NCBI RefSeq assembly: GCF_001613445.1 | Contig: NZ_BDCJ01000005.1 | Location: 119,162-183,161 of the forward strand | Direction: 5' to 3' | Origin: Nocardia grenadensis NBRC 108939 | Lineage (GTDB): Bacteria > Actinomycetota > Actinomycetes > Mycobacteriales > Mycobacteriaceae | Length of the DNA stretch: 64,000 nt | Part shown: piece after piece, positions 26,233 to 35,380 of the stretch | Position numbering within the stretch: position 1 is the stretch's first letter | Layout of the letters: each line of letters starts with the position of its first letter | Made by a program: the position numbers and the translations under genes | The notes under the pieces: model-generated | Seen by the model: only the letters and a program-made list of their open reading frames with translations | Database searches by the model: none | Told to the model about the DNA's origin: nothing

Positions 26233-27048
26233 ATGGCTGCTGCCGGATTGCCCACGCCGACCCCGTTCCCCTATCCGGAGCTCGACAAGCGCGAGGAGGA
26301 CCACTGGTCCGGCGCGCAGATGGACGATGACCGCCTGCGCGCGTTGTCGTTGGGCGCCTTCTATTCGGCGCGCTGGGACGCCTTCCACGACGCGCTGCTG
26401 CTGGGGCCCGAACGCGACCATCCGCTCGGCGACCGGCGTGAGCTGGCCATCGACACCCTCACCGGGGCCTGGGGGATCACCGACGGCACCGAGGCGCGCG
26501 CGTCCATGGAGCAGCTGCTCGAGGGTATGCACGCCCCGCTGTACGCCCTGGTGCATCCACTGGTCACCGCCTCACTGAACGCCAGCGAACGCGACCGGTT
26601 CGGCGAACGCGCCGATCGGCACCGGGCCTTCCTACGGCAGGTTGCCTCGTTCCGCGGTATCGACAATTCCGAGGCCCTCGTCCGCGACTACGACATCTGG
26701 TCCCAGGCGATCAAAATCGGTTTCACCGACCACCTGTCGCGTCCCCTACCGGCCGATATCCACGCCTGGGATCTGGCGCGGGTGGTCGCGGTGGCGCGTA
26801 TGTCCTACACCGCCGGCTATATCGAAGCCGATGTCGCCTGGGACTATCTGGGCCGGGCGCTGCCGCTGGCCCAGCGCAAGTACCGCAACTGGCGGCAGTT
26901 CGGCGACGCCTACCTCACCGGCTGGACCTATTGGCAGGCCTGTGAGGACTTGGCCGAGCTGAAGGACGGTGGCGTCGACCGCCGCCTGGAACTGATGCGC
27001 CTGTGGCTCCGCCCGACCAGCCCCTGGCGCCGCATCGGTTTGGTGTAG
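26233..27048 (+). CDS. DUF1266 family protein
   Basis: A 271-residue cytoplasmic protein. The C-terminal two thirds match DUF1266: HAWDLARVVAVARMSYTAGY (about 177-196), then DVAWDYLGRALPLAQRKYRNW and a closing GDAYLTGWTYWQ. The family is found in enterobacteria (YbeR/YbeU) and actinobacteria and has no known activity; in some genomes it is linked to polymorphic-toxin loci, but no such partner is seen here. TAGACT six bases upstream of the ATG predicts leaderless expression. Transcribed alone. Confidence 0.8.
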   Translation: MAAAGLPTPTPFPYPELDKREEDHWSGAQMDDDRLRALSLGAFYSARWDAFHDALLLGPERDHPLGDRRELAIDTLTGAWGITDGTEARASMEQLLEGMHAPLYALVHPLVTASLNASERDRFGERADRHRAFLRQVASFRGIDNSEALVRDYDIWSQAIKIGFTDHLSRPLPADIHAWDLARVVAVARMSYTAGYIEADVAWDYLGRALPLAQRKYRNWRQFGDAYLTGWTYWQACEDLAELKDGGVDRRLELMRLWLRPTSPWRRIGLV

Positions 27049-27095
27049 CCCGGAATACGTCGGCCGGCCCGGCTGCCGTCCGCCTGCGCGGCCGG

Positions 27096-27854
27096 TCACG
27101 ACGGCCGGCTCTGAGCGGCCAGCCACTGGTCGAAGGTCGTCGGGGCGATTCGTGCGTTCTCGGCGGGCAGCAGCGTGTTCCCGGCCATTTCCGGCCCGAA
27201 CAGTGATGACCAGGTCGGCACCAGCCGGACCGAGCGACCCCGCGCGTCATTCGTACGGCGGGCCATATCGACCAGGTCCTGCGGTTCCGGTCCCGCGATA
27301 TCGCGATAGCGGCCCTGTGGCGTGCCGGTCGCGAGTTCGGCGAGGATATCGGCGACATCGGCCGGGGCGATCGGCTGGACGAGCAGCGGCGCGAGGGTGG
27401 CGACGCCGTCCTGTTCGGTCCAGCCGGTGACGGTCGCGGCGAAATCGTGGAACTGGGTGGCCGCGACGATCGTCCACGGCACACCTCCCTCCGTGACCAG
27501 ACGTTCCTGCTCCCGCTTCCCGGCGTAGTGCGCGTTGCCCTCCACCCGGCCGATACCGACGATGGACAGCAGGACATGGTGTGCCACGCCGGCGCGCTGC
27601 TCGGCCGCCAGCAGGTTGCGGGTGGTGCTGCCGAGATAGTCGACGACCTCGGCGCGGTCGGTACTTTCGACGCTGATGGCGTCCACCACGGCATCCACCC
27701 CGGTGAGGGCGGTATCCAGTTCCGCGCCGGTGCGCAGGTCGACGCCGAGCGAGCGGCTGATGCGGACGACCTCGTGGCCCGCGGAGCGTAGTGCCCCGAC
27801 GGTGAGTCTTCCGATATTGCCGGTGGCGCCGGCGACGGCGATTCGCATGGTCAT
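27096..27854 (-). CDS. NmrA-like/atypical SDR NAD(P)-binding protein
   Basis: A 252-residue Rossmann protein: MRIAVAGATGNIGRLTV gives the GATGNIG dinucleotide motif (8-14), with LLSIVGIG and ERLVTEGGVPWTIVAATQFHDF in the middle, typical of NmrA/ytfG-type atypical SDRs that act as NAD(P)H-dependent quinone reductases or redox sensors. ATG 27854 is supported by GGAGGAG eight bases upstream; the frame is open to 27986 across the promoter. It is divergent from an Rrf2-type regulator with conserved cysteines, 88 bases away, so redox-controlled expression by that regulator is likely. Confidence 0.82.
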   Translation of the reverse strand: MTMRIAVAGATGNIGRLTVGALRSAGHEVVRISRSLGVDLRTGAELDTALTGVDAVVDAISVESTDRAEVVDYLGSTTRNLLAAEQRAGVAHHVLLSIVGIGRVEGNAHYAGKREQERLVTEGGVPWTIVAATQFHDFAATVTGWTEQDGVATLAPLLVQPIAPADVADILAELATGTPQGRYRDIAGPEPQDLVDMARRTNDARGRSVRLVPTWSSLFGPEMAGNTLLPAENARIAPTTFDQWLAAQSRPS

Positions 27855-27942
27855 GGCCTGTCTCCTCCAGCTCTGGTCTGCTGCTGCCGGCAGATTATCT
27901 CGGACTAAATAGATCTGCAATATCTTGGATAGAATCACAGGC
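27855..27942. promoter_or_regulatory. Shared promoter/operator region of the NmrA and Rrf2 genes
   Basis: AT-rich for this genome, with repeated half-sites: TATCTCGGACTAAATAGAT (27896-27914, dyad ATCT/AGAT) and TATCTTGGATAGA (27921-27933, dyad TATC/GATA). TAGAAT (27930-27935) ends seven bases before the Rrf2 ATG and can be its -10 box. The dyads are candidate Rrf2 operators; one overlaps the -10 box, which would give autorepression. Confidence 0.6.
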
Positions 27943-28416
27943 ATGAAGTTGCCGGTGAGTACCGAATGGCTGTTGCACTGCGCCACCTCGCTGGCGCAGC
28001 TCGAACCGGGAACGACCGCCTCGGCGGCGCAGCTGGCCCAGTACTTCGATCTGCCGGCGCCCTACCTCGCCAAACAACTCCAGGCCCTGGTTCGGGCCGG
28101 CCTGCTGAGTGCCAGCACGGGCCCCCGCGGCGGATTCCGGCTGGCCCGGCCCGCCTCGGAGGTCACGCTGCTGCAGATCGTCGAGGCGGTGGACGGCGGC
28201 GCCTCGCCCTACGAATGCCGTGAAATACGTCAGCAGGGTCGCGGCGGACTACCCGCGGAGGAATGCCGCGAACCGTGCCTCCTCGCCGTGAAGATGGCCG
28301 AGGCGCACGAAGCGTGGCGGGCGAGCCTGGCCGCCACCTCACTGGCCGAACTCGTCGCCGAGTTACCGGAATGGGCTCCGGAACGAACCCGTCGGCGTCT
28401 CGTGGGGTGGCAGTAG
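27943..28416 (+). CDS. Rrf2-family (IscR/NsrR-like) transcriptional regulator
   Basis: A 157-residue regulator with an N-terminal winged helix (AAQLAQYFDLPAPYLAKQLQ, about 30-49, then GLLSASTGPRGGFRLARP). The C-terminal part has three cysteines, Y-E-C-R-E-I, E-E-C-R-E-P-C, in the position where IscR and NsrR bind an iron-sulfur cluster. It may therefore sense oxidants, NO or iron status; some family members use the cysteines as thiol switches instead. It is divergent from an NmrA-like reductase gene. The -10-like TAGAAT just before the ATG suggests a leaderless message. Confidence 0.87.
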   Translation: MKLPVSTEWLLHCATSLAQLEPGTTASAAQLAQYFDLPAPYLAKQLQALVRAGLLSASTGPRGGFRLARPASEVTLLQIVEAVDGGASPYECREIRQQGRGGLPAEECREPCLLAVKMAEAHEAWRASLAATSLAELVAELPEWAPERTRRRLVGWQ

Positions 28417-28431
28417 CCGGACGGGCACCGG

Positions 28432-28458
28432 TCCGGCCGGGCGGTGGGCCCGGCCGGA
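28432..28458. terminator. Bidirectional hairpin between convergent genes
   Basis: TCCGGCCGGGC (28432-28442) pairs exactly with 28448-28458 around GGTGG. It lies between the Rrf2 gene and the convergent gene ending at 28466. There is no T-run, as usual for this GC content. Confidence 0.6.
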
Positions 28459-28465
28459 TCAGGGC

Positions 28466-29464
28466 TCAGATGCCCGGAAGTGAGCGCAGAATCCCGCGGC
28501 CGTAGCGCTGGAACTGGGTGTCGTCGACCATGCCCAGGGAATGCCGCTCCACCAGCAGCTCCCATTCCGAATACAGATGCGCGACGCTGGGGTCGGCGGG
28601 GCCGGCGGCACCGTCCACCGCGACCAGCCGGACGGCGAAGTTGATCGCGGTGGCCAGCCGTTCGGAATCGGCGCGATCCATCGCGGTGAAGTACATCGTC
28701 GTATTACCGTCGTGTACTTCCACCAGAGGACGGCGGTCCCGCACCCGGATGTCCTCCACCACCGAGACCGCCTCCTCGGTGGCGCGGGCCCGCATGATGA
28801 CGGGGATCGGCAGTTCGTGGGCATACGCCTCACCGGTGCCGAGCGAGACCAACAGCAGCCGCGTCGTGGTCACGGTGAACAGGCAGGGGTCGTCGTCGCC
28901 TACCGGCGGGTGGGCGACGACACTCGCGGTCTCCAGCACGTATTCGTCAGGTGTGACGTAACCGGCCAGATCGGCCACCGCGGCCTCGCCCCGACCGGTG
29001 GCCGACATCCGGCGTACCGCGCGCTCCACATCGGCGCGTACCGGCCCGTGCTCGGTCTGTTCGGTGGGTGGCGCGATCAGCTCGGGAGCGGCGATATCGA
29101 TCCGCTGGGCGGCGAGGATCTGGTCGTTTATCCGGGCGACGATGCCGGCGGCAGCCGGTACATCGTGTTCGGCGATCAATACGGGCAGCGGCGTCCGGTC
29201 GGCGGGAACGCCGACCAGCACGGGGGTCGGATAGCGCAGATATATCTCGATGACCACCGCGTCGTCGGCTCGCCGGCTGAGTCGCACCTCCAGTAGATCG
29301 GTCACCGCGACGTCGAGAACCCGCTCGCCGTCGCTCTCGGATTCGCCGTCGGCACCGGGGCGAAGGACGACCAATCGCCCTTCGCCGTGCCGCACGATTG
29401 CTGTGGGTGTCCGTAACTCGACTATGTCCATACCCCCTGCGCTCGGGTCGTACGCGATCATCAT
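28466..29464 (-). CDS. Hypothetical protein with two similar beta-rich halves
   Basis: About 332 residues without membrane segment, signal peptide or known motif. Residues 25-110 and the C-terminal 110 residues are both strand-rich; the C-terminal part (TVTTTRLLLVSLGTGEAYAH, then VEVHDGNTTMYFTAMDRADS and a final helix RLATAINFAVRLVAV) has the pattern of a PH-like or GRAM-like domain. I do not recognise a named family. The start is uncertain: ATG 29464 and 29461 follow AGGA, and ATG 29431 is another option. The gene is convergent with the Rrf2 gene and divergent from ftsH. Confidence 0.6.
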   Translation of the reverse strand: MMIAYDPSAGGMDIVELRTPTAIVRHGEGRLVVLRPGADGESESDGERVLDVAVTDLLEVRLSRRADDAVVIEIYLRYPTPVLVGVPADRTPLPVLIAEHDVPAAAGIVARINDQILAAQRIDIAAPELIAPPTEQTEHGPVRADVERAVRRMSATGRGEAAVADLAGYVTPDEYVLETASVVAHPPVGDDDPCLFTVTTTRLLLVSLGTGEAYAHELPIPVIMRARATEEAVSVVEDIRVRDRRPLVEVHDGNTTMYFTAMDRADSERLATAINFAVRLVAVDGAAGPADPSVAHLYSEWELLVERHSLGMVDDTQFQRYGRGILRSLPGI

Positions 29465-29762
29465 CGGTCCTACATGCGTGCCATGATTGTGATCACTACG
29501 AGATATCACAGACCACGACCCCGGGAACCACCGTGGTTTTCCGGCCGTTTACCTCTTGAACTCCATCACCAGCCGAACCACTGGCTTGCGACGAGTCAGG
29601 AAGCGCGATGTATCGACTAGACCGTACGCGGTAACGTGGCATGTCCGCACCCGAATCCGCTCAGCGGGCGGTAAGGATGTGGGTTGCGTCGCCCGAGATC
29701 GACGCATCGCTAGGCAAGAACGCGGAGACGCCTGAAAGGACTGGCCGCCCGGCCGACGCTCT

Positions 29763-32114
29763 ATGAACCGCAAGACAGTGTTTCGTACCCTGGCGATAAT
29801 CGCGGGCATTCTGCTCGTGATCTATCTGTTCAGTTACTTCGGCAACGACACCCGCGGCTGGCAGAGCGTCGACACGTCGGTGGCCATCAGCCAGCTCGCC
29901 GACAAGGAGAACGTCGCCCACGTTCAGATCGATGACCGCGAACAACAGTTGCGGATCGAACTGAACAACGGCAACGACGCCACCCAGGGCCACGACAAGA
30001 TCATCGCAAAGTATCCCGGTGGCAGCGACACCTCGGCTCAGATCTTCAAGGCCGTTCAGGATTCGGGCGCCCCGTACAACACGGTGGTCAAACAGGAGAG
30101 CTGGCTCACCCAGATCCTGCTGTTCGTACTGCCCATGGTGATCCTGCTCGGCCTGTTCATCTTCGTGATGTCGCGTATGCAGGGCGGCGGCCGCGGCGGC
30201 ATGATGGGCTTCGGGAAATCCAAGGCCAAACAGCTGTCGAAGGATATGCCCAAGACCACTTTCGCCGATGTGGCCGGTGCCGACGAGGCGGTCGAAGAGC
30301 TCTACGAGATCAAGGACTTCCTGCAGAATCCGGTGCGATACCAGGCGCTGGGCGCCAAGATCCCGAAGGGCGTCCTGCTCTACGGTCCGCCCGGTACCGG
30401 TAAGACGCTGCTCGCGCGTGCCGTGGCCGGCGAGGCGGGCGTCCCCTTCTTCACCATCTCCGGTTCCGATTTCGTGGAGATGTTCGTCGGTGTCGGTGCC
30501 TCCCGCGTCCGCGATCTGTTCGAGCAGGCCAAGCAGAACAGTCCCTGCATCATCTTCGTCGACGAGATCGACGCGGTCGGCCGTCAGCGTGGCGCCGGAC
30601 TCGGCGGCGGCCACGACGAGCGCGAACAGACCCTCAACCAGCTGCTGGTCGAAATGGACGGCTTCGGCGATCGCACCGGCATCATTCTGATCGCCGCGAC
30701 CAACCGCCCCGATATCCTCGACCCCGCCCTGCTGCGTCCCGGCCGGTTCGACCGGCAGATCCCGGTCAGCAATCCCGACCTGGCCGGCCGTCGCGCCATC
30801 CTGCGGGTCCACTCGCAGGGCAAACCGATCTCCCCGGAAGCCGATCTCGACGGCCTGGCCAAGCGCACCGTCGGTATGTCGGGCGCCGACCTGGCCAATG
30901 TCATCAACGAGGCCGCCCTGCTCACCGCGCGGGAGAACGGTTCGACCATCACCGGTGACGCGCTCGAGGAATCCGTCGACCGCGTGATCGGCGGCCCGCG
31001 CCGCAAGAGCCGGATCATCAGCGAACACGAGAAGAAGATCACCGCCTACCATGAGGGCGGTCACGCGCTGGCCGCCTGGGCCATGCCCGATATCGAACCG
31101 GTCTACAAGGTGACGATCCTGGCCCGTGGCCGCACCGGCGGGCACGCGATGACCGTGCCCGAGGACGACAAGGGCCTGATGACCCGCTCGGAGATGATCG
31201 CCCGGCTGGTCATGGCCATGGGCGGGCGCGCCGCGGAGGAACTGGTCTTCCACGAGCCGACCACCGGTGCCTCCTCCGATATCGACCAGGCGACCAAGAT
31301 CTCCCGCGCGATGGTCACCGAATACGGGATGAGCTCCCGGCTCGGTGCGGTGCGGTACGGCCAGGAACAGGGTGATCCCTTCCTCGGTCGCTCCATGGGC
31401 ACCGCCTCCGACTACTCGCACGAGGTCGCCGGCGCCATCGACGTCGAGGTCCGCAACCTCATCGAGGCCGCGCACACCGAGGCGTGGGCGATCCTCAGCG
31501 AGTACCGCGATGTGCTCGACGATCTGGCGACCGCCCTGCTCGAACGCGAAACCCTGCACCGCAAGGATCTGGAAACCATCCTCGCCGCGGTGCAGAAGCG
31601 GCCCCGGATCACCGCGTTCAACGATTTCGGCGATCGCGTGCCGTCGGACAAACCGCCGGTGAAGACCCCGGGTGAGCTCGCCGCCGAACGTGGCGAACCG
31701 TGGCCTCCGCAACCCGCCGTCCCCGCCGGTGTCGGCCCGGGCGACCCGGCGCTCGCCGGGAGCGTGCCGCAGCCCGCGGGATTCCCCGGCGGCGCGGTTC
31801 AGCAGCCCGGTTACGGCCGGCCGCCCAGCGGCTACCCGGCCCCGCCGCAGCCCGCTCCCAGTTATCCCCGCGGCGCCACGCAGGGCTCCCGGCCGGACTA
31901 CGGCGCCCCCGCAGGCTGGTCGGCGCCGGGGTGGCCGCCGCGCGAGGAACCGCAGGCCCCGCCTGCCGACCGCGGCTACGGCGGCGGGCAGGAACAGCCC
32001 CGGTACTCGCATCCCGACCAGAACCCCGGGCACGACGAATCCGGATACGGCTCCGGTGAGGATTCCGGCCGTGGTGGCCCGCACTCCTGGGACAGCCCGA
32101 ACGGTCGGCAGTAA
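29763..32114 (+). CDS. ftsH: ATP-dependent zinc metalloprotease FtsH
   Basis: A 783-residue membrane-anchored AAA protease that extracts and degrades membrane and soluble proteins. Membrane helices at 8-25 and 117-136 flank a short extracytoplasmic domain. The AAA module has Walker A GPPGTGKT (208-215), Walker [16 protein letters not shown] and the second region of homology; the zinc site HEGGH is at 430-434. After about residue 640 there is a long Pro/Gly/Tyr-rich low-complexity tail, as in mycobacterial FtsH. The folate operon follows 76 bases downstream on the same strand. Confidence 0.97.
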   Translation: MNRKTVFRTLAIIAGILLVIYLFSYFGNDTRGWQSVDTSVAISQLADKENVAHVQIDDREQQLRIELNNGNDATQGHDKIIAKYPGGSDTSAQIFKAVQDSGAPYNTVVKQESWLTQILLFVLPMVILLGLFIFVMSRMQGGGRGGMMGFGKSKAKQLSKDMPKTTFADVAGADEAVEELYEIKDFLQNPVRYQALGAKIPKGVLLYGPPGTGKTLLARAVAGEAGVPFFTISGSDFVEMFVGVGASRVRDLFEQAKQNSPCIIFVDEIDAVGRQRGAGLGGGHDEREQTLNQLLVEMDGFGDRTGIILIAATNRPDILDPALLRPGRFDRQIPVSNPDLAGRRAILRVHSQGKPISPEADLDGLAKRTVGMSGADLANVINEAALLTARENGSTITGDALEESVDRVIGGPRRKSRIISEHEKKITAYHEGGHALAAWAMPDIEPVYKVTILARGRTGGHAMTVPEDDKGLMTRSEMIARLVMAMGGRAAEELVFHEPTTGASSDIDQATKISRAMVTEYGMSSRLGAVRYGQEQGDPFLGRSMGTASDYSHEVAGAIDVEVRNLIEAAHTEAWAILSEYRDVLDDLATALLERETLHRKDLETILAAVQKRPRITAFNDFGDRVPSDKPPVKTPGELAAERGEPWPPQPAVPAGVGPGDPALAGSVPQPAGFPGGAVQQPGYGRPPSGYPAPPQPAPSYPRGATQGSRPDYGAPAGWSAPGWPPREEPQAPPADRGYGGGQEQPRYSHPDQNPGHDESGYGSGEDSGRGGPHSWDSPNGRQ

Positions 32115-32190
32115 ACCGCCGCCGATTACGCTCGGAGGGGTTCGGCGCCCGGTGTGTACTGCCGGGCCCGAGATGTGGAGGTGTCCTCGA

Positions 32191-32862
32191 ATGTCGACCG
32201 ATCAGCAGACCAACGGCTACCCGGCCGATATCCACGCCGAGCTGGGTGAGAGCGGCGCACCCGCCGCGGAGCTGGTCGCGCTGCACACCGGTAGACGCTT
32301 CGATCAGCCGCGTGCCGAGGCGGCGGTGCGCGAGCTGCTCCTCGCGGTCGGCGAGAACCCGGACCGGCCGGGACTGCTGGACACCCCGGCCCGGGTTGCC
32401 CGCGCCTACCGGGAGATGTTCGCGGGGCTGTACGTGGAACCGGACGCGGTTCTCAACACCACCTTCGACGAGGAGCATCAGGAACTCGTGCTGGTGCGCG
32501 ATATCCCGATGTACTCGACCTGTGAACATCACCTCGTGTCGTTCCACGGCATCGCCCATGTCGGATATATTCCAGGCCCGCACGGCCGGGTGACCGGGCT
32601 GTCCAAATTGGCGCGGCTGGTCGACCTCTACGCCAAACGCCCTCAGGTGCAGGAGCGGCTGACCAGCCAGATCGCCGACGCGATCATGCGGAAACTGGAT
32701 CCACGCGGCGCGATCGTCGTGGTCGAGGCCGAGCATCTGTGCATGGCCATGCGCGGTATCCGCAAACCCGGCGCCAGTACCACCACCTCGGCCGTCCGCG
32801 GAATCCTGCAGACCAGCTCGGCCTCGCGGGCCGAGGCCCTCGACCTGATCCTGCGCAAGTGA
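32191..32862 (+). CDS. folE: GTP cyclohydrolase I
   Basis: A 223-residue enzyme that converts GTP to dihydroneopterin triphosphate, the first step of folate synthesis. Signature features are [17 protein letters not shown] (about 66-82), the zinc site [13 protein letters not shown] (about 109-121) with Cys and His ligands, and [19 protein letters not shown] plus GRIRKPGA-like [14 protein letters not shown] 32191 has GGAGG ten bases upstream. Its stop overlaps the folP start by four bases (GTGA), beginning a chain folE-folP-folB-folK. Confidence 0.97.
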   Translation: MSTDQQTNGYPADIHAELGESGAPAAELVALHTGRRFDQPRAEAAVRELLLAVGENPDRPGLLDTPARVARAYREMFAGLYVEPDAVLNTTFDEEHQELVLVRDIPMYSTCEHHLVSFHGIAHVGYIPGPHGRVTGLSKLARLVDLYAKRPQVQERLTSQIADAIMRKLDPRGAIVVVEAEHLCMAMRGIRKPGASTTTSAVRGILQTSSASRAEALDLILRK

Positions 32863-33773
32863 GCGACCGGCGCACGGCCGTGGCCGTACCGACCCTCACC
32901 GGGGTACGGCCACGGCCCGGCGTGGAGCCGCGTCCGGGCCGCTCCTGCGTGGTGATGGGCGTGGTCAACGTCACCGGTGATTCCTTCTCCGACGGCGGCC
33001 GCTATCTGGATCCGCAGCGGGCGATCGAGCACGGTATCCGGCTCTACGAGATGGGCGCCGACATCATCGATGTCGGCGGCGAGTCGACCCGGCCCGGCGC
33101 CGTGCGGGTCGAGGTGGAGACCGAAATCGACCGGGTGGTGCCGGTACTGCGCGGGCTGGTCGCGGCCGGGATACCGACCAGCGTCGACACCATGCGGGCC
33201 CGGGTCGCCGAAGCCGCCGTCGCGGCCGGGGTGACGGTGATCAACGATGTCTCCGGCGGCCGCGCCGATCCGGCGATGGCCGCGGTTGTCGCCGCCGCCG
33301 ATATCCCGTGGATCCTCATGCACTGGCGGGCGGCGTCGGACTACCGGCACACCGGACCGGCCGACCACTACGACGATGTGGTGGATGAGGTCCGTGCCGA
33401 GCTGGGAGTGCAGGTGCGGCACGCGATCGACGCGGGTGTCGAACCCGCCCGCATCATTCTGGATCCCGGCCTCGGATTCGCGAAAACCGCAGCACACAAT
33501 TGGGCGCTGCTGGGCGCCCTGGATCGGTTCGTCGCCGACGGATTCCCGGTGCTCATCGGCGCCTCGCGCAAACGGTTCCTGGGGTCGCTGCTGGCCGACG
33601 GTGCCGGTCCGCGCCCGCCGGCCGGTCGGGAGACCGCCACCGCCACGGTGTCCGCGCTCGCGGCCTGGCACGGCGCCTGGGGTGTCCGGGTCCACGATGT
33701 GCGTGGATCTCAGGACGCTCTCGCGGTGACCGACGCCTGGCGTCGCGCGCAACAGCCGGGAACTCCGCGGTGA
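32859..33773 (+). CDS. folP: Dihydropteroate synthase
   Basis: A 304-residue TIM-barrel enzyme that joins p-aminobenzoate to dihydropterin pyrophosphate; the target of sulfonamides. Family signatures: [19 protein letters not shown] (about 32-50) and [17 protein letters not shown] (about 68-84), then [11 protein letters not shown] and [10 protein letters not shown]. The start GTG overlaps the folE stop (GTGA), which fixes it without other evidence. The first 25 residues ([18 protein letters not shown]) are an extension relative to E. coli. It overlaps folB in the same way. Confidence 0.96.
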   Translation: MSDRRTAVAVPTLTGVRPRPGVEPRPGRSCVVMGVVNVTGDSFSDGGRYLDPQRAIEHGIRLYEMGADIIDVGGESTRPGAVRVEVETEIDRVVPVLRGLVAAGIPTSVDTMRARVAEAAVAAGVTVINDVSGGRADPAMAAVVAAADIPWILMHWRAASDYRHTGPADHYDDVVDEVRAELGVQVRHAIDAGVEPARIILDPGLGFAKTAAHNWALLGALDRFVADGFPVLIGASRKRFLGSLLADGAGPRPPAGRETATATVSALAAWHGAWGVRVHDVRGSQDALAVTDAWRRAQQPGTPR

Positions 33774-34162
33774 GCGCACCGGCACCCGGCCCGGACCGGA
33801 TCGAGTTGCGGGGGTTGCGGGTTTTCGGCAGGCACGGAGTTTTCGAGCACGAACGCCGTGATGGGCAGGAGTTCGTGGTGGACCTCACCGTCTGGTTGGA
33901 TTTCGGCGCCGCGGCGGCCACCGACGATCTCACCCACACCGTCGACTACGGCGCGCTCGCGGAGCTGGCCGTGCGGATCGTGGCGGGCCCGCCCCGGAAT
34001 CTCATCGAAACCGTCGCCACCGAGATCGCCGACCGGGTGCGCGAAGTGCCCGGCGTCACCGATGTCGAGGTGGTGCTGCACAAACCGGCCGCGCCCATCC
34101 CGCACAACTTCGCCGATGTGCGGGTCGTCACCGCGGGCCGCCGGGGTCAGGGGTCGCCGTGA
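33770..34162 (+). CDS. folB: Dihydroneopterin aldolase
   Basis: A 130-residue enzyme that cleaves dihydroneopterin to 6-hydroxymethyl-dihydropterin and glycolaldehyde. It shows [19 protein letters not shown] (about 11-29), [12 protein letters not shown], the Tyr of [12 protein letters not shown], the [13 protein letters not shown] helix and the C-terminal catalytic-lysine stretch [12 protein letters not shown]. Its GTG overlaps the folP stop and its stop overlaps the folK start, both as GTGA. Confidence 0.95.
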   Translation: MSAPAPGPDRIELRGLRVFGRHGVFEHERRDGQEFVVDLTVWLDFGAAAATDDLTHTVDYGALAELAVRIVAGPPRNLIETVATEIADRVREVPGVTDVEVVLHKPAAPIPHNFADVRVVTAGRRGQGSP

Positions 34163-34704
34163 CGCGTGCCGTGCTCTCGATCGGTTCGAACATGGGGGAT
34201 CGGCGCGAACTGCTGCGCAGTGTCGTCACCGGGCTCGGTGCCCGGGTGCGGGCCGTATCACCGGTGTACACCACCGCGCCGTGGGGCGGGGTGGAGCAGG
34301 ATGATTTCCTCAATGCCGTGCTGGTGGCCGAGGATCCGGATTACGACTGCCGTGCCTGGCTGCGGCACGGACAGCGGTTGGAGCAGGCCGCCGGGCGTGA
34401 GCGGACGGTGCGCTGGGGTGCCCGGACCCTCGACGTGGACATCGTCTCCTGCGCCGAGCGGGCCGGCACCGGACTTCGTGCCCTGCGCAGCACCGCTCCC
34501 GAACTCACCTTGCCGCACCCGCAGGCGCACCACCGCGCGTTCGTACTGATCCCGTGGCTCGATGTGGAGCCCGACGCGTCCCTGGCCGTCGACGGGACCG
34601 AACGTCGTGTGCGCGAACTACTGGCGGAACTGGACCCCGCCGAACGTGACGGTGTGCGGCGCACGGAGTTCACGCTCCTACCCGCCGCGAGGACGGTGCC
34701 ATGA
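34159..34704 (+). CDS. folK: 2-amino-4-hydroxy-6-hydroxymethyldihydropteridine diphosphokinase
   Basis: A 181-residue pyrophosphokinase that activates hydroxymethyl-dihydropterin for FolP. Signatures: [15 protein letters not shown] at the N-terminus, [22 protein letters not shown] (about 35-56), the metal-binding [10 protein letters not shown] (about 90-99, two Asp) and [16 protein letters not shown] (about 115-130). GTG start overlaps the folB stop. Its TGA overlaps by four bases (ATGA) the start of a 23-codon micro-ORF, which in turn overlaps the DUF3180 start. Confidence 0.96.
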   Translation: MTRAVLSIGSNMGDRRELLRSVVTGLGARVRAVSPVYTTAPWGGVEQDDFLNAVLVAEDPDYDCRAWLRHGQRLEQAAGRERTVRWGARTLDVDIVSCAERAGTGLRALRSTAPELTLPHPQAHHRAFVLIPWLDVEPDASLAVDGTERRVRELLAELDPAERDGVRRTEFTLLPAARTVP

Positions 34705-34772
34705 TGCGATACCCCCGCCTCGGCCGCGGTCTCCGCGGGCCACAGGTACCCCCTTCGAGGGACGTTCGATGA
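34701..34772 (+). CDS. Micro-ORF of the MMRY family, 23 codons, between folK and DUF3180
   Basis: ATGATGCGATAC opens a 23-residue frame ([20 protein letters not shown], then DVR) that begins inside the folK stop (ATGA, 34701-34704) and ends inside the DUF3180 start (ATGA, 34769-34772). Two closely related ORFs occur at 37582 and 37650, in the same arrangement before panC. All share M-M-R-Y, LRG-P in the middle and S-R-[DE] near the end. The last bases (TTCGAGGGA) supply a ribosome site for the next gene. Whether the peptide matters or only its translation is unknown. Confidence 0.65.
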   Translation: MMRYPRLGRGLRGPQVPPSRDVR

Positions 34773-35308
34773 CTCGCGGCGGCGGCCATATGGAAACCGG
34801 CGGCGGCCGGGGTGATGGCGACGACGGGGGGATGAAGCTCAAACCCACCCGCATCCGGGAATTGCTGGCCAATGTCCTGATCGCCGCGGTGATCGCCTGG
34901 GTGGCCACGCGGCTGGCCTACGCGAATTTCCCGCCGATCTCCACCATCGCCGGTGCCTCGCTGTATCCGGTCGCGATGCTGGAGGCCGCCCTGGGCTTCT
35001 ATATCCGGACCCGGGTGAGCAACAGGCAGATCGGCGCCGATTCCCGCCAACTGCACCCGATCACCGTCGCCCGGGCTCTCGCGCTGGCGAAGGCGTCGGC
35101 CCAGGTGGGTTCGCTGGTGGCCGGAGTGTGGCTCGGATTCCTGCTGTGGATTTTCCCGCAGCGCGGGGATCTGCGGGCCGCCGACGCGGACTATCCGGGC
35201 GCGCTCATCGGATGCGGTGCCGGTATCGCCTTGGTAGTGGCCGCCCTGTGGCTGGAATATTGCTGCCGGGCACCCGACGATCCGACCGACGATCCGGCGC
35301 CGTCGTAG
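34769..35308 (+). CDS. DUF3180 family membrane protein
   Basis: A 179-residue protein: a glycine-rich N-terminus, then KLKPTRIRELLANVLIAAVI, the typical opening of DUF3180, and four hydrophobic helices (about 33-48, 54-76, 105-128, 145-165). The family is confined to actinobacteria and nearly always follows folK (Rv3605c-like), which hints at a link to folate metabolism or export, but no function is established. ATG 34769 overlaps the stop of the preceding micro-ORF; an internal ATG at 34832 (MKLKPT) is the start used by shorter relatives and cannot be excluded. Confidence 0.82.
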   Translation: MTRGGGHMETGGGRGDGDDGGMKLKPTRIRELLANVLIAAVIAWVATRLAYANFPPISTIAGASLYPVAMLEAALGFYIRTRVSNRQIGADSRQLHPITVARALALAKASAQVGSLVAGVWLGFLLWIFPQRGDLRAADADYPGALIGCGAGIALVVAALWLEYCCRAPDDPTDDPAPS

Positions 35309-35380
35309 GCCTGATCGCCGTGATCGATCCCGCCCTTTCCGGCGTGGGCGATGACGAATATCGCGGCTACCCTTGCGGTC

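Noticed and set aside
29661..32084. 807-codon minus-strand frame antisense to ftsH
   Set aside because: Shadow of ftsH; the plus-strand protein carries all FtsH motifs, the antisense one none.
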